DNA from: an uncultured Eubacterium sp.
Lineage (GTDB): Bacteria > Bacillota_A > Clostridia > Lachnospirales > Lachnospiraceae
DNA: 12,920 bases
NCBI GenBank assembly: GCA_948560485.1
Contig: CAOXUF010000007.1
Coordinates: forward strand, 11,047-23,966
Direction of reading: 5' to 3'
The notes below the pieces were generated by a model. That model was given only the letters and a program-made list of their open reading frames with translations, was not told where the DNA came from and ran no database searches. Numbering within the stretch: position 1 is the first letter of the stretch; each line of letters starts with the position of its first letter. Both the position numbers and the translations under genes were made by a program. This document shows positions 1 to 7,208 of the stretch, piece after piece.

Positions 1-989
1 GCCATATATATTGGAATATTATTATAAGCATCATTATAGGATATATTAATAAACCAATTAAAAGTTAACGGTAATACAGCAATAATTCCGATACATAGTG
101 TAGAAAAAATTTTAATAATTTTCTCAAATGTTTCTGAAAAAAAATTATCTCTGTCATTATCAAAATAATGAAGCACACCTGTTTCATGCCATGCCAGCTG
201 AAAAATGTTAAAAAAAGTCATAAATATTGCCGGGAACTTATGTGAAACGGCTAATATTCCGTTTGCGGCGGTACCTAAGACATAAGCTACAATAATTCTA
301 TCTGAGCTATTCATAACCCATATTGACAGTTGGTTCGGAATAAGAGGAACGGAATATTTTAACTTGTCAATAATGACTTTCAAATGTATTACTTCAAATG
401 ATATATATTTATATATCCTGAGTTTAATAGTCAAAAAGAAACAGCTAATAAAATTTCCCATAAAGGTTGCAAACAGCATACCCTGGGCACCCATTAAAAA
501 ATAAGCAGTAAAAATTACATTTAAAACTATAATTACTGCTGAGCACATAAAACTTCCAAATGCATAAATATGAGTCTGCTTTAATCCTCTAGCAATCTGT
601 AAGAATAAATTATTATATGATGTCACAACTAGGATCAGAAAAAACCACATTTGAAAAGTGACCGAAACAAAACTTGCCATAAATTCGTATAAAAGAAAAA
701 AGCAAACATTTGATCCAGTTAATAAAATGAAAGAATTAGAAATTACTATAGTTTTGTCTGTCTTATTATCACAGGATAATAAGAATCTAAAAACTTCTTG
801 ATCTATCATTAATGAGGTAAGCGGGATAAATAATTGAACAAGTGTTGTGATTAAGTCTACTGTCCCGTATTCTTCTGATGAAAGCAACGTTGTGTACAAA
901 GGTAAAAGCAAAAAAGATACAAGTTGTGTTGAAATACGACCAATTGTTATAATAAAAGTATTCCTTGTTAATTCACCAATGCGTGTTAT
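1..989 (-). CDS. wzx: Wzx-type polysaccharide flippase, 5' part only (C-terminus beyond left edge)
   Basis: This is a multi-pass membrane protein of the MOP (oligosaccharide flippase) superfamily, expected to flip undecaprenyl-linked repeat units across the cytoplasmic membrane. The frame is open from 989 to base 1, about 329 codons of a family that is usually 420-500 residues. The N-terminus is typical: RNTFIITIGRISTQLVSF followed by LPLYTTLLSSEEYGTVDLI. The family hallmark YSVPLIPNQLSIWVMN starts near residue 212 and is followed by SSDRIIVAYVLGTAANGI. Hydrophobic helices alternate with short loops throughout. The start is odd. An AGGAGG sits 8 nt upstream of codon ATA (989-987), where homologues would have Met. 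There is an in-frame TAG just before it and no ATG, GTG or TTG until a TTG about 27 codons inside the first helix region. Either AUA is used, the start has been lost by an ATG-to-ATA change, or there is a base error. Family assignment is firm; expression is uncertain. Confidence 0.85.
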   Translation of the reverse strand, partial: MTRIGELTRNTFIITIGRISTQLVSFLLLPLYTTLLSSEEYGTVDLITTLVQLFIPLTSLMIDQEVFRFLLSCDNKTDKTIVISNSFILLTGSNVCFFLLYEFMASFVSVTFQMWFFLILVVTSYNNLFLQIARGLKQTHIYAFGSFMCSAVIIVLNVIFTAYFLMGAQGMLFATFMGNFISCFFLTIKLRIYKYISFEVIHLKVIIDKLKYSVPLIPNQLSIWVMNSSDRIIVAYVLGTAANGILAVSHKFPAIFMTFFNIFQLAWHETGVLHYFDNDRDNFFSETFEKIIKIFSTLCIGIIAVLPLTFNWFINISYNDAYNNIPIYM

Positions 990-997
990 TTTTATTA

Positions 998-1003
998 CCT
1001 CCT
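998..1003 (-). promoter_or_regulatory. Shine-Dalgarno of the flippase gene, facing an ATA codon
   Basis: The minus strand reads AGGAGG, a full match to the anti-SD core, and is followed by the 8-nt spacer TAATAAAA and then ATA. The in-frame TAG upstream overlaps the start of this site. It is the main reason for placing the flippase start at 989 even though no standard start codon is there. Confidence 0.8.
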
Positions 1004-1014
1004 AACAGATAATT

Positions 1015-2142
1015 CTATTTATTATTTTTAAAGAAATATAATTTAATCCATCGAATTATTTTTTTTGGGTATTTTAAAGCAAAAAGAAAACTTCTAAAAT
1101 ACCAACTAATATTGATAGAAAACTTTTTCCATGCGTTATATTGCTCATTTGTTTCATATAATTTTCCGCTAAAAAATTCTTTACATTCTTCTGAAAACCA
1201 TTCTGAGCCATCTTCTCTTGTGTTGTTCCGAATTTGTGCATATGTGGGTCCATTATATTCAGGTATCACTCCCAAACTCATATGTGCATGCCCATTAATA
1301 CAAAAAGGCATAGCACAATGACAACCCACTGCAACAAAATTAATCGGTTTGGAAGGATCATCAAATATATTTTGTTTAAAAGGCTGTGAATAACAAGGTG
1401 AGGCTTCACCTGAGTATAAGTTCACACGCAATGTCCATGCACCAGCATAACAAAACTCTTTACGTTTTACATCCAAAAGATCCATTTTAAATTTAAACAT
1501 TGATGAATCAAACTTTGACCAGACAGCAGCAAAATCTTCTTTGTCATAATTAGACAGTAAGCTTACTGCGGATTTATCACCGTGTTTACGTCCAACAGTA
1601 ACCTGACACGGCGCTCCCACCTTTTCTTTGCACAATGCCAATATATTATCTGCTTCAGGAATTAAATCATCATAAGGCATAAGTTCCAACGTAAAAGAAT
1701 AATCTGATTTTTGAACTTTATCAACATTTTCAAAGAATTTATCCATCCAGTTTAATCTTTTCAACTCGTTATAATGAAAAGATATTTTAAATTCCATATG
1801 TTTTTGTAAATGGGCAGGTAACTCCATAAATTGATCCACTACTTTACTAACAGTAAGATTCGTAACAAATTCAATATAATGGCCTTGTTCAAGCAAGAGG
1901 CGGCATAATTTTACAATCCCAGGCTCCAGCATTGTTTCCCCAGTACCTGTCATATTAATAATACAACAGCCTCCCAAACGTTTAACACTTAGACACTTTG
2001 CAATATGCTCTACACTATATTTTCCTTTTTCATTTATTCTGGACCATTGGGGTAGCTGCGTAATATAGCAATATTCACATTTTAAATTACACTTATTATT
2101 TGGAAAATCACATAATATCATTCTTTTAGGTTTATTTATCAT
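1015..2142 (-). CDS. Radical SAM protein with cysteine-rich (SPASM/twitch-like) C-terminal region, function unknown
   Basis: Predicted 375-residue iron-sulfur enzyme that cleaves S-adenosylmethionine to start radical chemistry. The cluster-binding motif CxxxCxxC is clear near the N-terminus (Cys18, Cys22, Cys25, in CNLKCEYCY). MTGTGETML (64-72) fits the SAM-binding GGE-type motif. A second group of cysteines, Cys231, Cys250, Cys274, Cys276 and Cys281, resembles ligands for an auxiliary cluster in SPASM or twitch domains. The last 30 residues are aromatic and basic, like membrane-associating tails on many glycosyltransferases. The start ATG is preceded by GGGGGAG. It lies 28 nt after the pyruvyl transferase gene and 25 nt before the flippase, so it is an integral operon member. 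A role in modifying a sugar or lipid-linked glycan is inference from position; a peptide substrate is not excluded, although no small precursor ORF was seen next to it. The radical SAM call is firm, the substrate unknown. Confidence 0.88.
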   Translation of the reverse strand: MINKPKRMILCDFPNNKCNLKCEYCYITQLPQWSRINEKGKYSVEHIAKCLSVKRLGGCCIINMTGTGETMLEPGIVKLCRLLLEQGHYIEFVTNLTVSKVVDQFMELPAHLQKHMEFKISFHYNELKRLNWMDKFFENVDKVQKSDYSFTLELMPYDDLIPEADNILALCKEKVGAPCQVTVGRKHGDKSAVSLLSNYDKEDFAAVWSKFDSSMFKFKMDLLDVKRKEFCYAGAWTLRVNLYSGEASPCYSQPFKQNIFDDPSKPINFVAVGCHCAMPFCINGHAHMSLGVIPEYNGPTYAQIRNNTREDGSEWFSEECKEFFSGKLYETNEQYNAWKKFSINISWYFRSFLFALKYPKKIIRWIKLYFFKNNK

Positions 2143-2170
2143 AGCTTCTCCCCCTAAAAATTTTACCGTT

Positions 2171-3283
2171 TTAAATAGCTTTTTTCATGAATTCCTCGCC
2201 CATCTCTTTAAATTTCAAATAAAGTATATCATGCCATTGCGATCCGCCCTGTTTATACTCCATCATTTCAGACAACTCTCTAATCAATAACTCTTTAAAA
2301 TTTTCATTCTCAAGCATCACTACATTTGAATTATCTTTTAACCATAATTCGTATACGCCTTTGACTTTATGTGTTTTATTATCTAATGCAATACATTTTG
2401 TTCCAACTATTGCGGCAAAAATCATTCCATGTAATCTGTCAGTCACAATGACTTCCGGAAGACTAAAATGTTTTTTTGTATTTTTAATAATATTTTTTCT
2501 GTACCATACAGGAATCGGACGAGAATTAATTGTACTTATTTTTTGGAAATAAAATTTTTTGCTGTCCGCAAATTGCTTAATTTCCCGTATGATCTCCTCT
2601 TTATCTAAACAGCACTCAAGATCCTCTCTTAAACAACATGCAATAATATTTTTTTCATTAGCAATTTTATATTTGCAGGAGTATAACCCTATGTCAGGTC
2701 CTAATTGTATTGTTATATTCGGAATGTCAAAATATCTAAGGGCAGTTTTATATGATAAATAATCCCGGCATATAATGGTCAAATCCCTTGCAGACGAAAA
2801 CACATTTTTAGTTTTGTTAATAATCTTCTGTGTTGATTTTTTTTCTGCATTTTCATAATATATAGTTTGTGGGAGAATTACAATTTTATGGTTGCAAAAG
2901 GTTGTTATTATTCTTTCGAGCATATTCTGGTCATCTGGCCACAGATCCCCCATCCAACCACCACCCGTAATAAAAATAGATACATCATTCTTTATTATAT
3001 TCGCAATGGTTTTTGTATTGTGAGCAAAAATTCTAGTAGGTATCTCAATAACAGAATCATATTTGCAAGTTCTTTTGAGAAAACATTTTGCATTGTATGC
3101 GATCAGATGATCTCCTATATTATAATGAGTTGGAGTTCCTATCAAAATAGCGGTTGGGGAAGTTGGCCTTTTTATCATTAAAGAAATTAAGCTAATTGGA
3201 GCCGAATAGATATCTCCCAGCAATGTCGCGATCCCCCCAAATGGACCCGATTTTATTGTTTTTTTTACAGCATGTAAATTCAT
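2171..3283 (-). CDS. Polysaccharide pyruvyl transferase family protein
   Basis: Family members transfer a pyruvyl group from phosphoenolpyruvate to a sugar hydroxyl, giving an acidic ketal on capsule or exopolysaccharide repeats (CsaB, WcaK and Bacillus EpsI/EpsO relatives). With the start chosen here the protein has 370 residues. Motifs seen in order: NIGDHL (55-60), ITGGGWMGDLW (105-115), ILPQTIYY (136-143), CRDYLSY (172-178), LGPDIGLY (194-201) and the C-terminal VTDRLHGMIFA (280-290), the strongest family signature. The longest open frame begins at a TTG (3325) that overlaps the polymerase stop codon, but a GAGGAG lies 7 nt before the ATG at 3283, so that start is preferred and leaves a 38-nt gap. 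Some members of this family do not transfer pyruvate, so the exact reaction is inferred. Confidence 0.85.
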   Translation of the reverse strand: MNLHAVKKTIKSGPFGGIATLLGDIYSAPISLISLMIKRPTSPTAILIGTPTHYNIGDHLIAYNAKCFLKRTCKYDSVIEIPTRIFAHNTKTIANIIKNDVSIFITGGGWMGDLWPDDQNMLERIITTFCNHKIVILPQTIYYENAEKKSTQKIINKTKNVFSSARDLTIICRDYLSYKTALRYFDIPNITIQLGPDIGLYSCKYKIANEKNIIACCLREDLECCLDKEEIIREIKQFADSKKFYFQKISTINSRPIPVWYRKNIIKNTKKHFSLPEVIVTDRLHGMIFAAIVGTKCIALDNKTHKVKGVYELWLKDNSNVVMLENENFKELLIRELSEMMEYKQGGSQWHDILYLKFKEMGEEFMKKAI

Positions 3284-3290
3284 CCGAGCT

Positions 3291-3296
3291 CTCCTC
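3291..3296 (-). promoter_or_regulatory. Shine-Dalgarno that sets the pyruvyl transferase start
   Basis: The minus strand reads GAGGAG, then a 7-nt spacer AGCTCGG, then ATG at 3283. No comparable site precedes the upstream TTG at 3325, so the shorter protein is favoured. Confidence 0.75.
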
Positions 3297-3321
3297 GCTA
3301 AAATTTTGGATTTTTTATAGT

Positions 3322-4545
3322 TCAAAGTTTGCCAAATATGTATGGATATATCTCATTGTTTCCCTTAAATTGATTTTGATAAATAAATATAATTAATAGG
3401 TATACAGTTAATAGTATTCCATAGAAAAAACGATTCTCTTTTTTCTGCACAGCAAATATTCGTGCATAAGCCATACAGCGAAAAGGTACAAAATATAAAG
3501 CAATTCTATATAATGAGGCAACAAAAGAACTTAATTCTACTGATATCATTTCTGCAAAAAGTAATACTATAAAAAAATCAGCCTCAGCCTCATTACTTAA
3601 TGGTTTTAAACCACTTTTGCTATTTTCGCCATAACAAAACTGCTTTTTTTGCACTAATATAAGGATCAAGAAAGGTAAGCGTATTAAAATTGCAGGTATA
3701 CTTAATCCGGAACTTTCTCTAATGAAATACCTTGTCATTTTCAGCCCTAATATCCCCATATTCATAAGGAACGTCAATATCTCATTGAAGAAGGCTAGCC
3801 CCACGACTGTGGTTATTACCAACAAAATTTTCATCCATAGTTTATTATTAATCTGTAATATTTTGTAAATAGCAAAAATAATTATTCCGATGATAGCGGA
3901 ATTATGAAAGAAAAATGCCACAACAGTGCCAAATACATATGCGATATATTTCTTTTCTACAGCGAAATAAAATGTCCATACAATGATTCCAATTGCCAGA
4001 CACTGACGCATTGCATTAAATGTATCTCCATACAGCAAGCACAAAAAACAAAACCAAGAAAATGTTATTGAAATTCGGTCTTTAAACTTTAGCATACCTG
4101 CCATTATAAAGGAATATATTATTAATCCAGTGAAGAAGTATAATATATGTGGCTCTTTAGAAAAAAAAGCAGAAAAATATACCAGTACAAGATATAAATT
4201 TTCTATGTATGGGAAGCGTTCTATAAAAGTTGGGAGAGAAACCATCTTGGCATAATAGAATAGGTCGTTTCCATAAACGCGAATATCTGTTCCTACAGAA
4301 TAATCTCGTACTCCTGCCAGTAAGGATACCATCAAAATGCTCAAAGCAAAATATAAATAAGAACTTTTTATAATAAATCGTCTGTGGCTTTTCCTTAGTC
4401 TTATATTAAAGTTTATTTTTTTGGATTGATGGGTTACCGTATGCTCTGCGTTGTTCTCTTTAGCAATTAATCCCCTTCGCATTGATTGTTCGCCTAAATA
4501 ACAAAAAATACATGAAATAAAAAAAGTAATATAATATGGAACCAT
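3322..4545 (-). CDS. EpsG-family polysaccharide polymerase (Wzy role)
   Basis: A 407-residue polytopic membrane protein of the EpsG family, which joins flipped repeat units into polymer outside the cytoplasmic membrane. Family marks are AGVRDYSVGTD (77-87), in the usual place after the first helices, then FNAMRQCLA (176-184) and FFFHNSAIIG (211-220), the last two being the conserved Arg and His-containing segments. Roughly ten hydrophobic segments can be picked out by eye. A polar, basic loop at about residues 30-60 makes the N-terminal part longer than usual. The start ATG has TGAGGT 6 nt upstream. The gene follows the second GT2 gene by 20 nt and precedes the pyruvyl transferase by 38 nt. 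Presence of an EpsG-type polymerase and a Wzx-type flippase in one operon supports a Wzx/Wzy-dependent pathway. Other multi-spanning proteins are a less likely reading because the RQ and HNSA motifs are specific. Confidence 0.85.
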   Translation of the reverse strand: MVPYYITFFISCIFCYLGEQSMRRGLIAKENNAEHTVTHQSKKINFNIRLRKSHRRFIIKSSYLYFALSILMVSLLAGVRDYSVGTDIRVYGNDLFYYAKMVSLPTFIERFPYIENLYLVLVYFSAFFSKEPHILYFFTGLIIYSFIMAGMLKFKDRISITFSWFCFLCLLYGDTFNAMRQCLAIGIIVWTFYFAVEKKYIAYVFGTVVAFFFHNSAIIGIIIFAIYKILQINNKLWMKILLVITTVVGLAFFNEILTFLMNMGILGLKMTRYFIRESSGLSIPAILIRLPFLILILVQKKQFCYGENSKSGLKPLSNEAEADFFIVLLFAEMISVELSSFVASLYRIALYFVPFRCMAYARIFAVQKKENRFFYGILLTVYLLIIFIYQNQFKGNNEIYPYIFGKL

Positions 4546-4565
4546 ATTGATACCTCACTAGTTGA

Positions 4566-5519
4566 TTATGTAAGCTTCAAAACTTTAAATAGCATCCATG
4601 CTATTTTCTTGTTGATATAAAATGCCGTATAGAATCCTAAAGTTGAAAGGGGTAGTCCTCTCTTTTTCAACTGCTTAATATTATTAGTAACGATTTGTAC
4701 ATTTACATCCTGCACAGACAATTTATAAAGTTTTGTAAGTTTTAAATATACCTTCATGCTTTGATTTAGAAATCTGGTATCATTATTTTTTTTAAATTGC
4801 GGAAAATGAAGGTTACCATAATCGTATGCCTCACATTCTCCTTTATAAGCATCAATACACAACTTAAGACTTCCTGTTCCCATAATACTATCTGAACGAG
4901 TATAGTAATTGTAAAGTACCTCATCAATTACAATTACTTCTTTGGACATTCCAATTAATTGATAACAGATAGCCATATCTTCAGCAAGTCTTCCTTTAAT
5001 AAATCGAATGCTTTTAAAAAGATATTTTCTGAACATTTTGTCACAAACCATATGTGTAAGATGATGGCGGTCAATATAGTACTTAAATAATTCATTATTC
5101 GGTATTCTCCTTATATTTCCAACAGTAGCCTTGCGTTTTGCGTCATTACCGTCGCAAAACCGTTCAAACCCATAAGCAACAATATCAATTTCATCCGAAA
5201 TACTTTCCATACATTTTTTGCATAAATTTAGTTCTATATAGTCATCAGAATCTACAAAAATAATAAATTCGCCAGTTGCAATATCTAATCCAGCATTACG
5301 TGCATCAGACAATCCCCCGTTACTTTTATGGATTACCTTTATCCTGTAATCTGATTCTGCATAAGTATCACAGATCACTGGAGATTTATCAGTGGATCCA
5401 TCATCAATTAATATTATTTCAAGATTTTTGTACGTCTGATTAATAATGCTTTCAATACATCTAGATAGATATTGTTCAACATCGTATACAGGGATAATGA
5501 TGCTGATTTTTTCTTTCAT
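4566..5519 (-). CDS. Family 2 glycosyltransferase (second of two)
   Basis: Cytoplasmic, membrane-associated GT-A fold transferase of 317 residues, expected to add one sugar to the lipid-linked repeat from a nucleotide-sugar donor. Motifs: SIIIPVYDVEQYL (6-18) at the N-terminus, IDDGSTD (38-44), NGGLSDARNAGLD (67-79), the metal-binding VDSDD (89-93), a catalytic-loop LAEDM (178-182) and YNYYTRSDSIM (203-213). The C-terminal 40 residues are basic and hydrophobic, consistent with peripheral membrane binding. The start ATG has GGAAGG 5 nt upstream. It follows the broken acyltransferase by 86 nt and precedes the polymerase by 20 nt. It resembles the GT2 encoded at 6210-7208 in domain layout, but the middle and C-terminal sequences differ, so the two need not use the same donor. 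Donor and linkage cannot be read from the sequence. Confidence 0.9.
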   Translation of the reverse strand: MKEKISIIIPVYDVEQYLSRCIESIINQTYKNLEIILIDDGSTDKSPVICDTYAESDYRIKVIHKSNGGLSDARNAGLDIATGEFIIFVDSDDYIELNLCKKCMESISDEIDIVAYGFERFCDGNDAKRKATVGNIRRIPNNELFKYYIDRHHLTHMVCDKMFRKYLFKSIRFIKGRLAEDMAICYQLIGMSKEVIVIDEVLYNYYTRSDSIMGTGSLKLCIDAYKGECEAYDYGNLHFPQFKKNNDTRFLNQSMKVYLKLTKLYKLSVQDVNVQIVTNNIKQLKKRGLPLSTLGFYTAFYINKKIAWMLFKVLKLT

Positions 5520-5605
5520 TTTTACCTTCCTGTCTTTTAAACCACATGCGGTTAATTAGTGTACCAAGTACTTTATCTCTTAATTTTGACAAAACAAGAT
5601 ATACC

Positions 5606-6091
5606 TCATATAATTTTCCTAAATCCCGGCAGTTTTGTTAATACCCATGCTGCAATCCATGACAGGATAAACACTATAATATACAACACAGTAATGCCTA
5701 TCCCGATTGGATATGAAAGCGGAGTGATTTTAACCAATTTATAAATCAAGTTTATAAAAAATGGATGAACCAAGTAGATTGCAAAGCTACACCGACAGAC
5801 AGATGGCATTATCTAGACAAGTTTTTTCCACCGTCCTATATTATAGATCTTTTTGCTTCTTTCCCAACTCAAAATACTCCTGTTTTGTAGTTCCTTGAAA
5901 AATAAGAATATTCCAATAGACTGGATTAATGTCAGTATATCTTGTGACTGATGGTTTGCCGGCAGCGTCATCACAATGTGCAGAAGCACGACAGTAAACG
6001 TTGCAAACATCCGAAGGTATTATATCCAATATAGTTTTATCCCCCCCCCCGGCTCTGGTACATCTGGCGCTTTATCAGTTCTATTATCCAT
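5606..6091 (-). pseudogene. Decayed acyltransferase-3 (OafA/WecH-like) gene: two in-frame stops and a large internal deletion
   Basis: One reading frame carries pieces of a membrane O-acyltransferase of the acyltransferase-3 family, which normally puts acetyl or similar groups on surface sugars and has about 330-370 residues and ten helices. From ATG at 6091 the frame reads through a glycine run made by the G10 tract to KLYWI, then TAA at 6022-6020 where homologues usually have Asp. It continues YLRMFATFTVVLLHIVM, the first helix with its conserved His, and jumps straight to IQSIGIFLFFKELQNRS, which belongs near the end of the family. A TAG follows at 5815-5813, then CRCSFAIYLVHPFFINLIY and a last helix ending PGFRKII. 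All pieces share one frame, so the damage is two nonsense codons plus an in-frame loss of roughly 200 codons. No good ribosome binding site precedes the internal ATGs at 6010 or 5809. The true 5' end is unclear: the same frame is open back to 6250, inside the preceding GT2 gene. Confidence 0.8.
6041..6050 (-). repeat. Homopolymer tract of ten G (minus strand) inside the broken acyltransferase
   Basis: Ten consecutive C on the plus strand are ten G in the coding direction of the pseudogene, encoding glycines between a polar N-terminal stretch and the first membrane segment. It is striking in this AT-rich setting. At the length seen, the frame before the tract matches the frame of the first helix. 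One base fewer gives TAA almost at once, and one more enters a frame with no membrane character. Slippage alone therefore does not restore the gene. Confidence 0.9.
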
Positions 6092-6209
6092 TTGTGTAGC
6101 ATCTGCAACATCTCTTCGTCCTGTATCATTTCCATCCAATATTCTAATTATAGATGATTCAATCCCCTCTTCCCGACTATTTTCTGACTTGCTAAACACA
6201 ATATTAGCT

Positions 6210-7208
6210 TTATCTTTTAATTTTACAATAGAAACAAAGCGCCATTCTAGTTAGTTCATATCCCCCTAATTTTTTCAGCTTATTTACGCTTTTCACTTTG
6301 TTACTGATATCGTATTTGAGGAGCTCTTGCAATGCCTTCATCTGCTCTAGCAATTCTCTATTCCTTATGCCAAAAGATAACCCCAATGCAACAGAATATT
6401 CATATGCATAGTAAGATGCCAGCAGTCTTCCCTTATCTGGTTCCAACTCCTTAGACTGCTTCAAGCCCTTTTTACACATATATAGCTTGTCCGCTACTAG
6501 TTTTTCGTTTTTTTCCGATGTAATAGAGCCGCTCCTCTGTTGGCGATAACAGTAAAAAGGAATATCATAAAAATCAAACCGTTTAGCGTACAAGAGCAAA
6601 TCTCCACACCAGTCCATGTCCTCGCTTAGATAGCCTTCTTTGAAGCGCATACTGTGTACTTCAATTAGCTTTCTGCGGATTACTTTATTCCAGGCAGCTG
6701 CACGATAAATATTGTTCTCAAGTAAATATATAATTGCAGAGTCTAATTCTTTATCCATTACTCTAGAGCGTTCTACATTCATGTTTAAAATATTCGTATG
6801 GCTTCCATCTGCCTCATAATATCTCTTGGCAGGGAAAATCAATACATCTGCTTGTGTTTCATCCAATCGTTTTCCAATCTCCTCCAATACCCGGCAGTCA
6901 TCCCAAAAATCATCACTGTCCAAGAATATTACATATTTCCCGGTCGCCATATCTAATCCAGCATTTCTCGCACTGGAAAGACCGCCATTCTTTTTGTGTA
7001 TTGTTTTAATCCGTTTATCTCTCAATGCATATTGATCGCAGATATTTCTACATCCATCCAGTGACCCATCATCCACAAGGATAACCTCAAAATCTTCTAT
7101 TGTCTGTGAAAGGACATTTTCAATGCATTGTGGAAGATATTTTTCTACATTATAAACAGGAACAATAATGCTGAAGCTGATCCTATGTTTAACTTTTTTT
7201 CCAAGCAT
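6210..7208 (-). CDS. Family 2 glycosyltransferase (first of two)
   Basis: A 332-residue GT-A type transferase for one step of repeat-unit assembly on the cytoplasmic face. Motifs from the chosen start: SFSIIVPVYNVEKYL (11-25), VDDGS (45-49), NGGLSSARNAGLD (74-86), metal-binding LDSDD (96-100), AWNKVIRRK (172-180) and the acid-containing LSEDMDW (194-200). The frame is open further upstream to a TTG at 7289, but those 27 extra residues are unlike the family. An AGAGGAAAG lies just before ATG 7208, so that start is preferred. It makes the gene overlap the last 20 nt of the GT8 gene, which suggests translational coupling. Its C-terminus ends in a short aromatic and basic tail (CFYCKIKR). Downstream lies the broken acyltransferase. 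The donor is unknown. Confidence 0.9.
   Translation of the reverse strand: MLGKKVKHRISFSIIVPVYNVEKYLPQCIENVLSQTIEDFEVILVDDGSLDGCRNICDQYALRDKRIKTIHKKNGGLSSARNAGLDMATGKYVIFLDSDDFWDDCRVLEEIGKRLDETQADVLIFPAKRYYEADGSHTNILNMNVERSRVMDKELDSAIIYLLENNIYRAAAWNKVIRRKLIEVHSMRFKEGYLSEDMDWCGDLLLYAKRFDFYDIPFYCYRQQRSGSITSEKNEKLVADKLYMCKKGLKQSKELEPDKGRLLASYYAYEYSVALGLSFGIRNRELLEQMKALQELLKYDISNKVKSVNKLKKLGGYELTRMALCFYCKIKR

Noticed and set aside
5530..5600. Possible promoter or hairpin in the spacer before the second GT2
   Set aside because: The best -35/-10 pair matches only four of six bases at each box. The inverted repeats around GTACTTGGTAC and AACCGCATGTGGTT are short or imperfect and lack a U-run, so neither a terminator nor a promoter can be supported.
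5841..6029. A minus-strand frame overlapping the acyltransferase remnant in another phase
   Set aside because: It has no membrane character and no homology I recognise. The true remnant is in the frame of the ATGs at 6091, 6010 and 5809.
6041..6050. Active phase-variable switch for the acyltransferase
   Set aside because: Adding or removing one G does not join the N-terminal frame to the membrane frame without stops, and a second stop and a deletion lie downstream.
5976..6254. A 92-codon plus-strand frame crossing the G10/C10 tract
   Set aside because: The opposite strand carries recognisable acyltransferase pieces and the GT2 end. The plus-strand product has no family features or convincing ribosome binding site.
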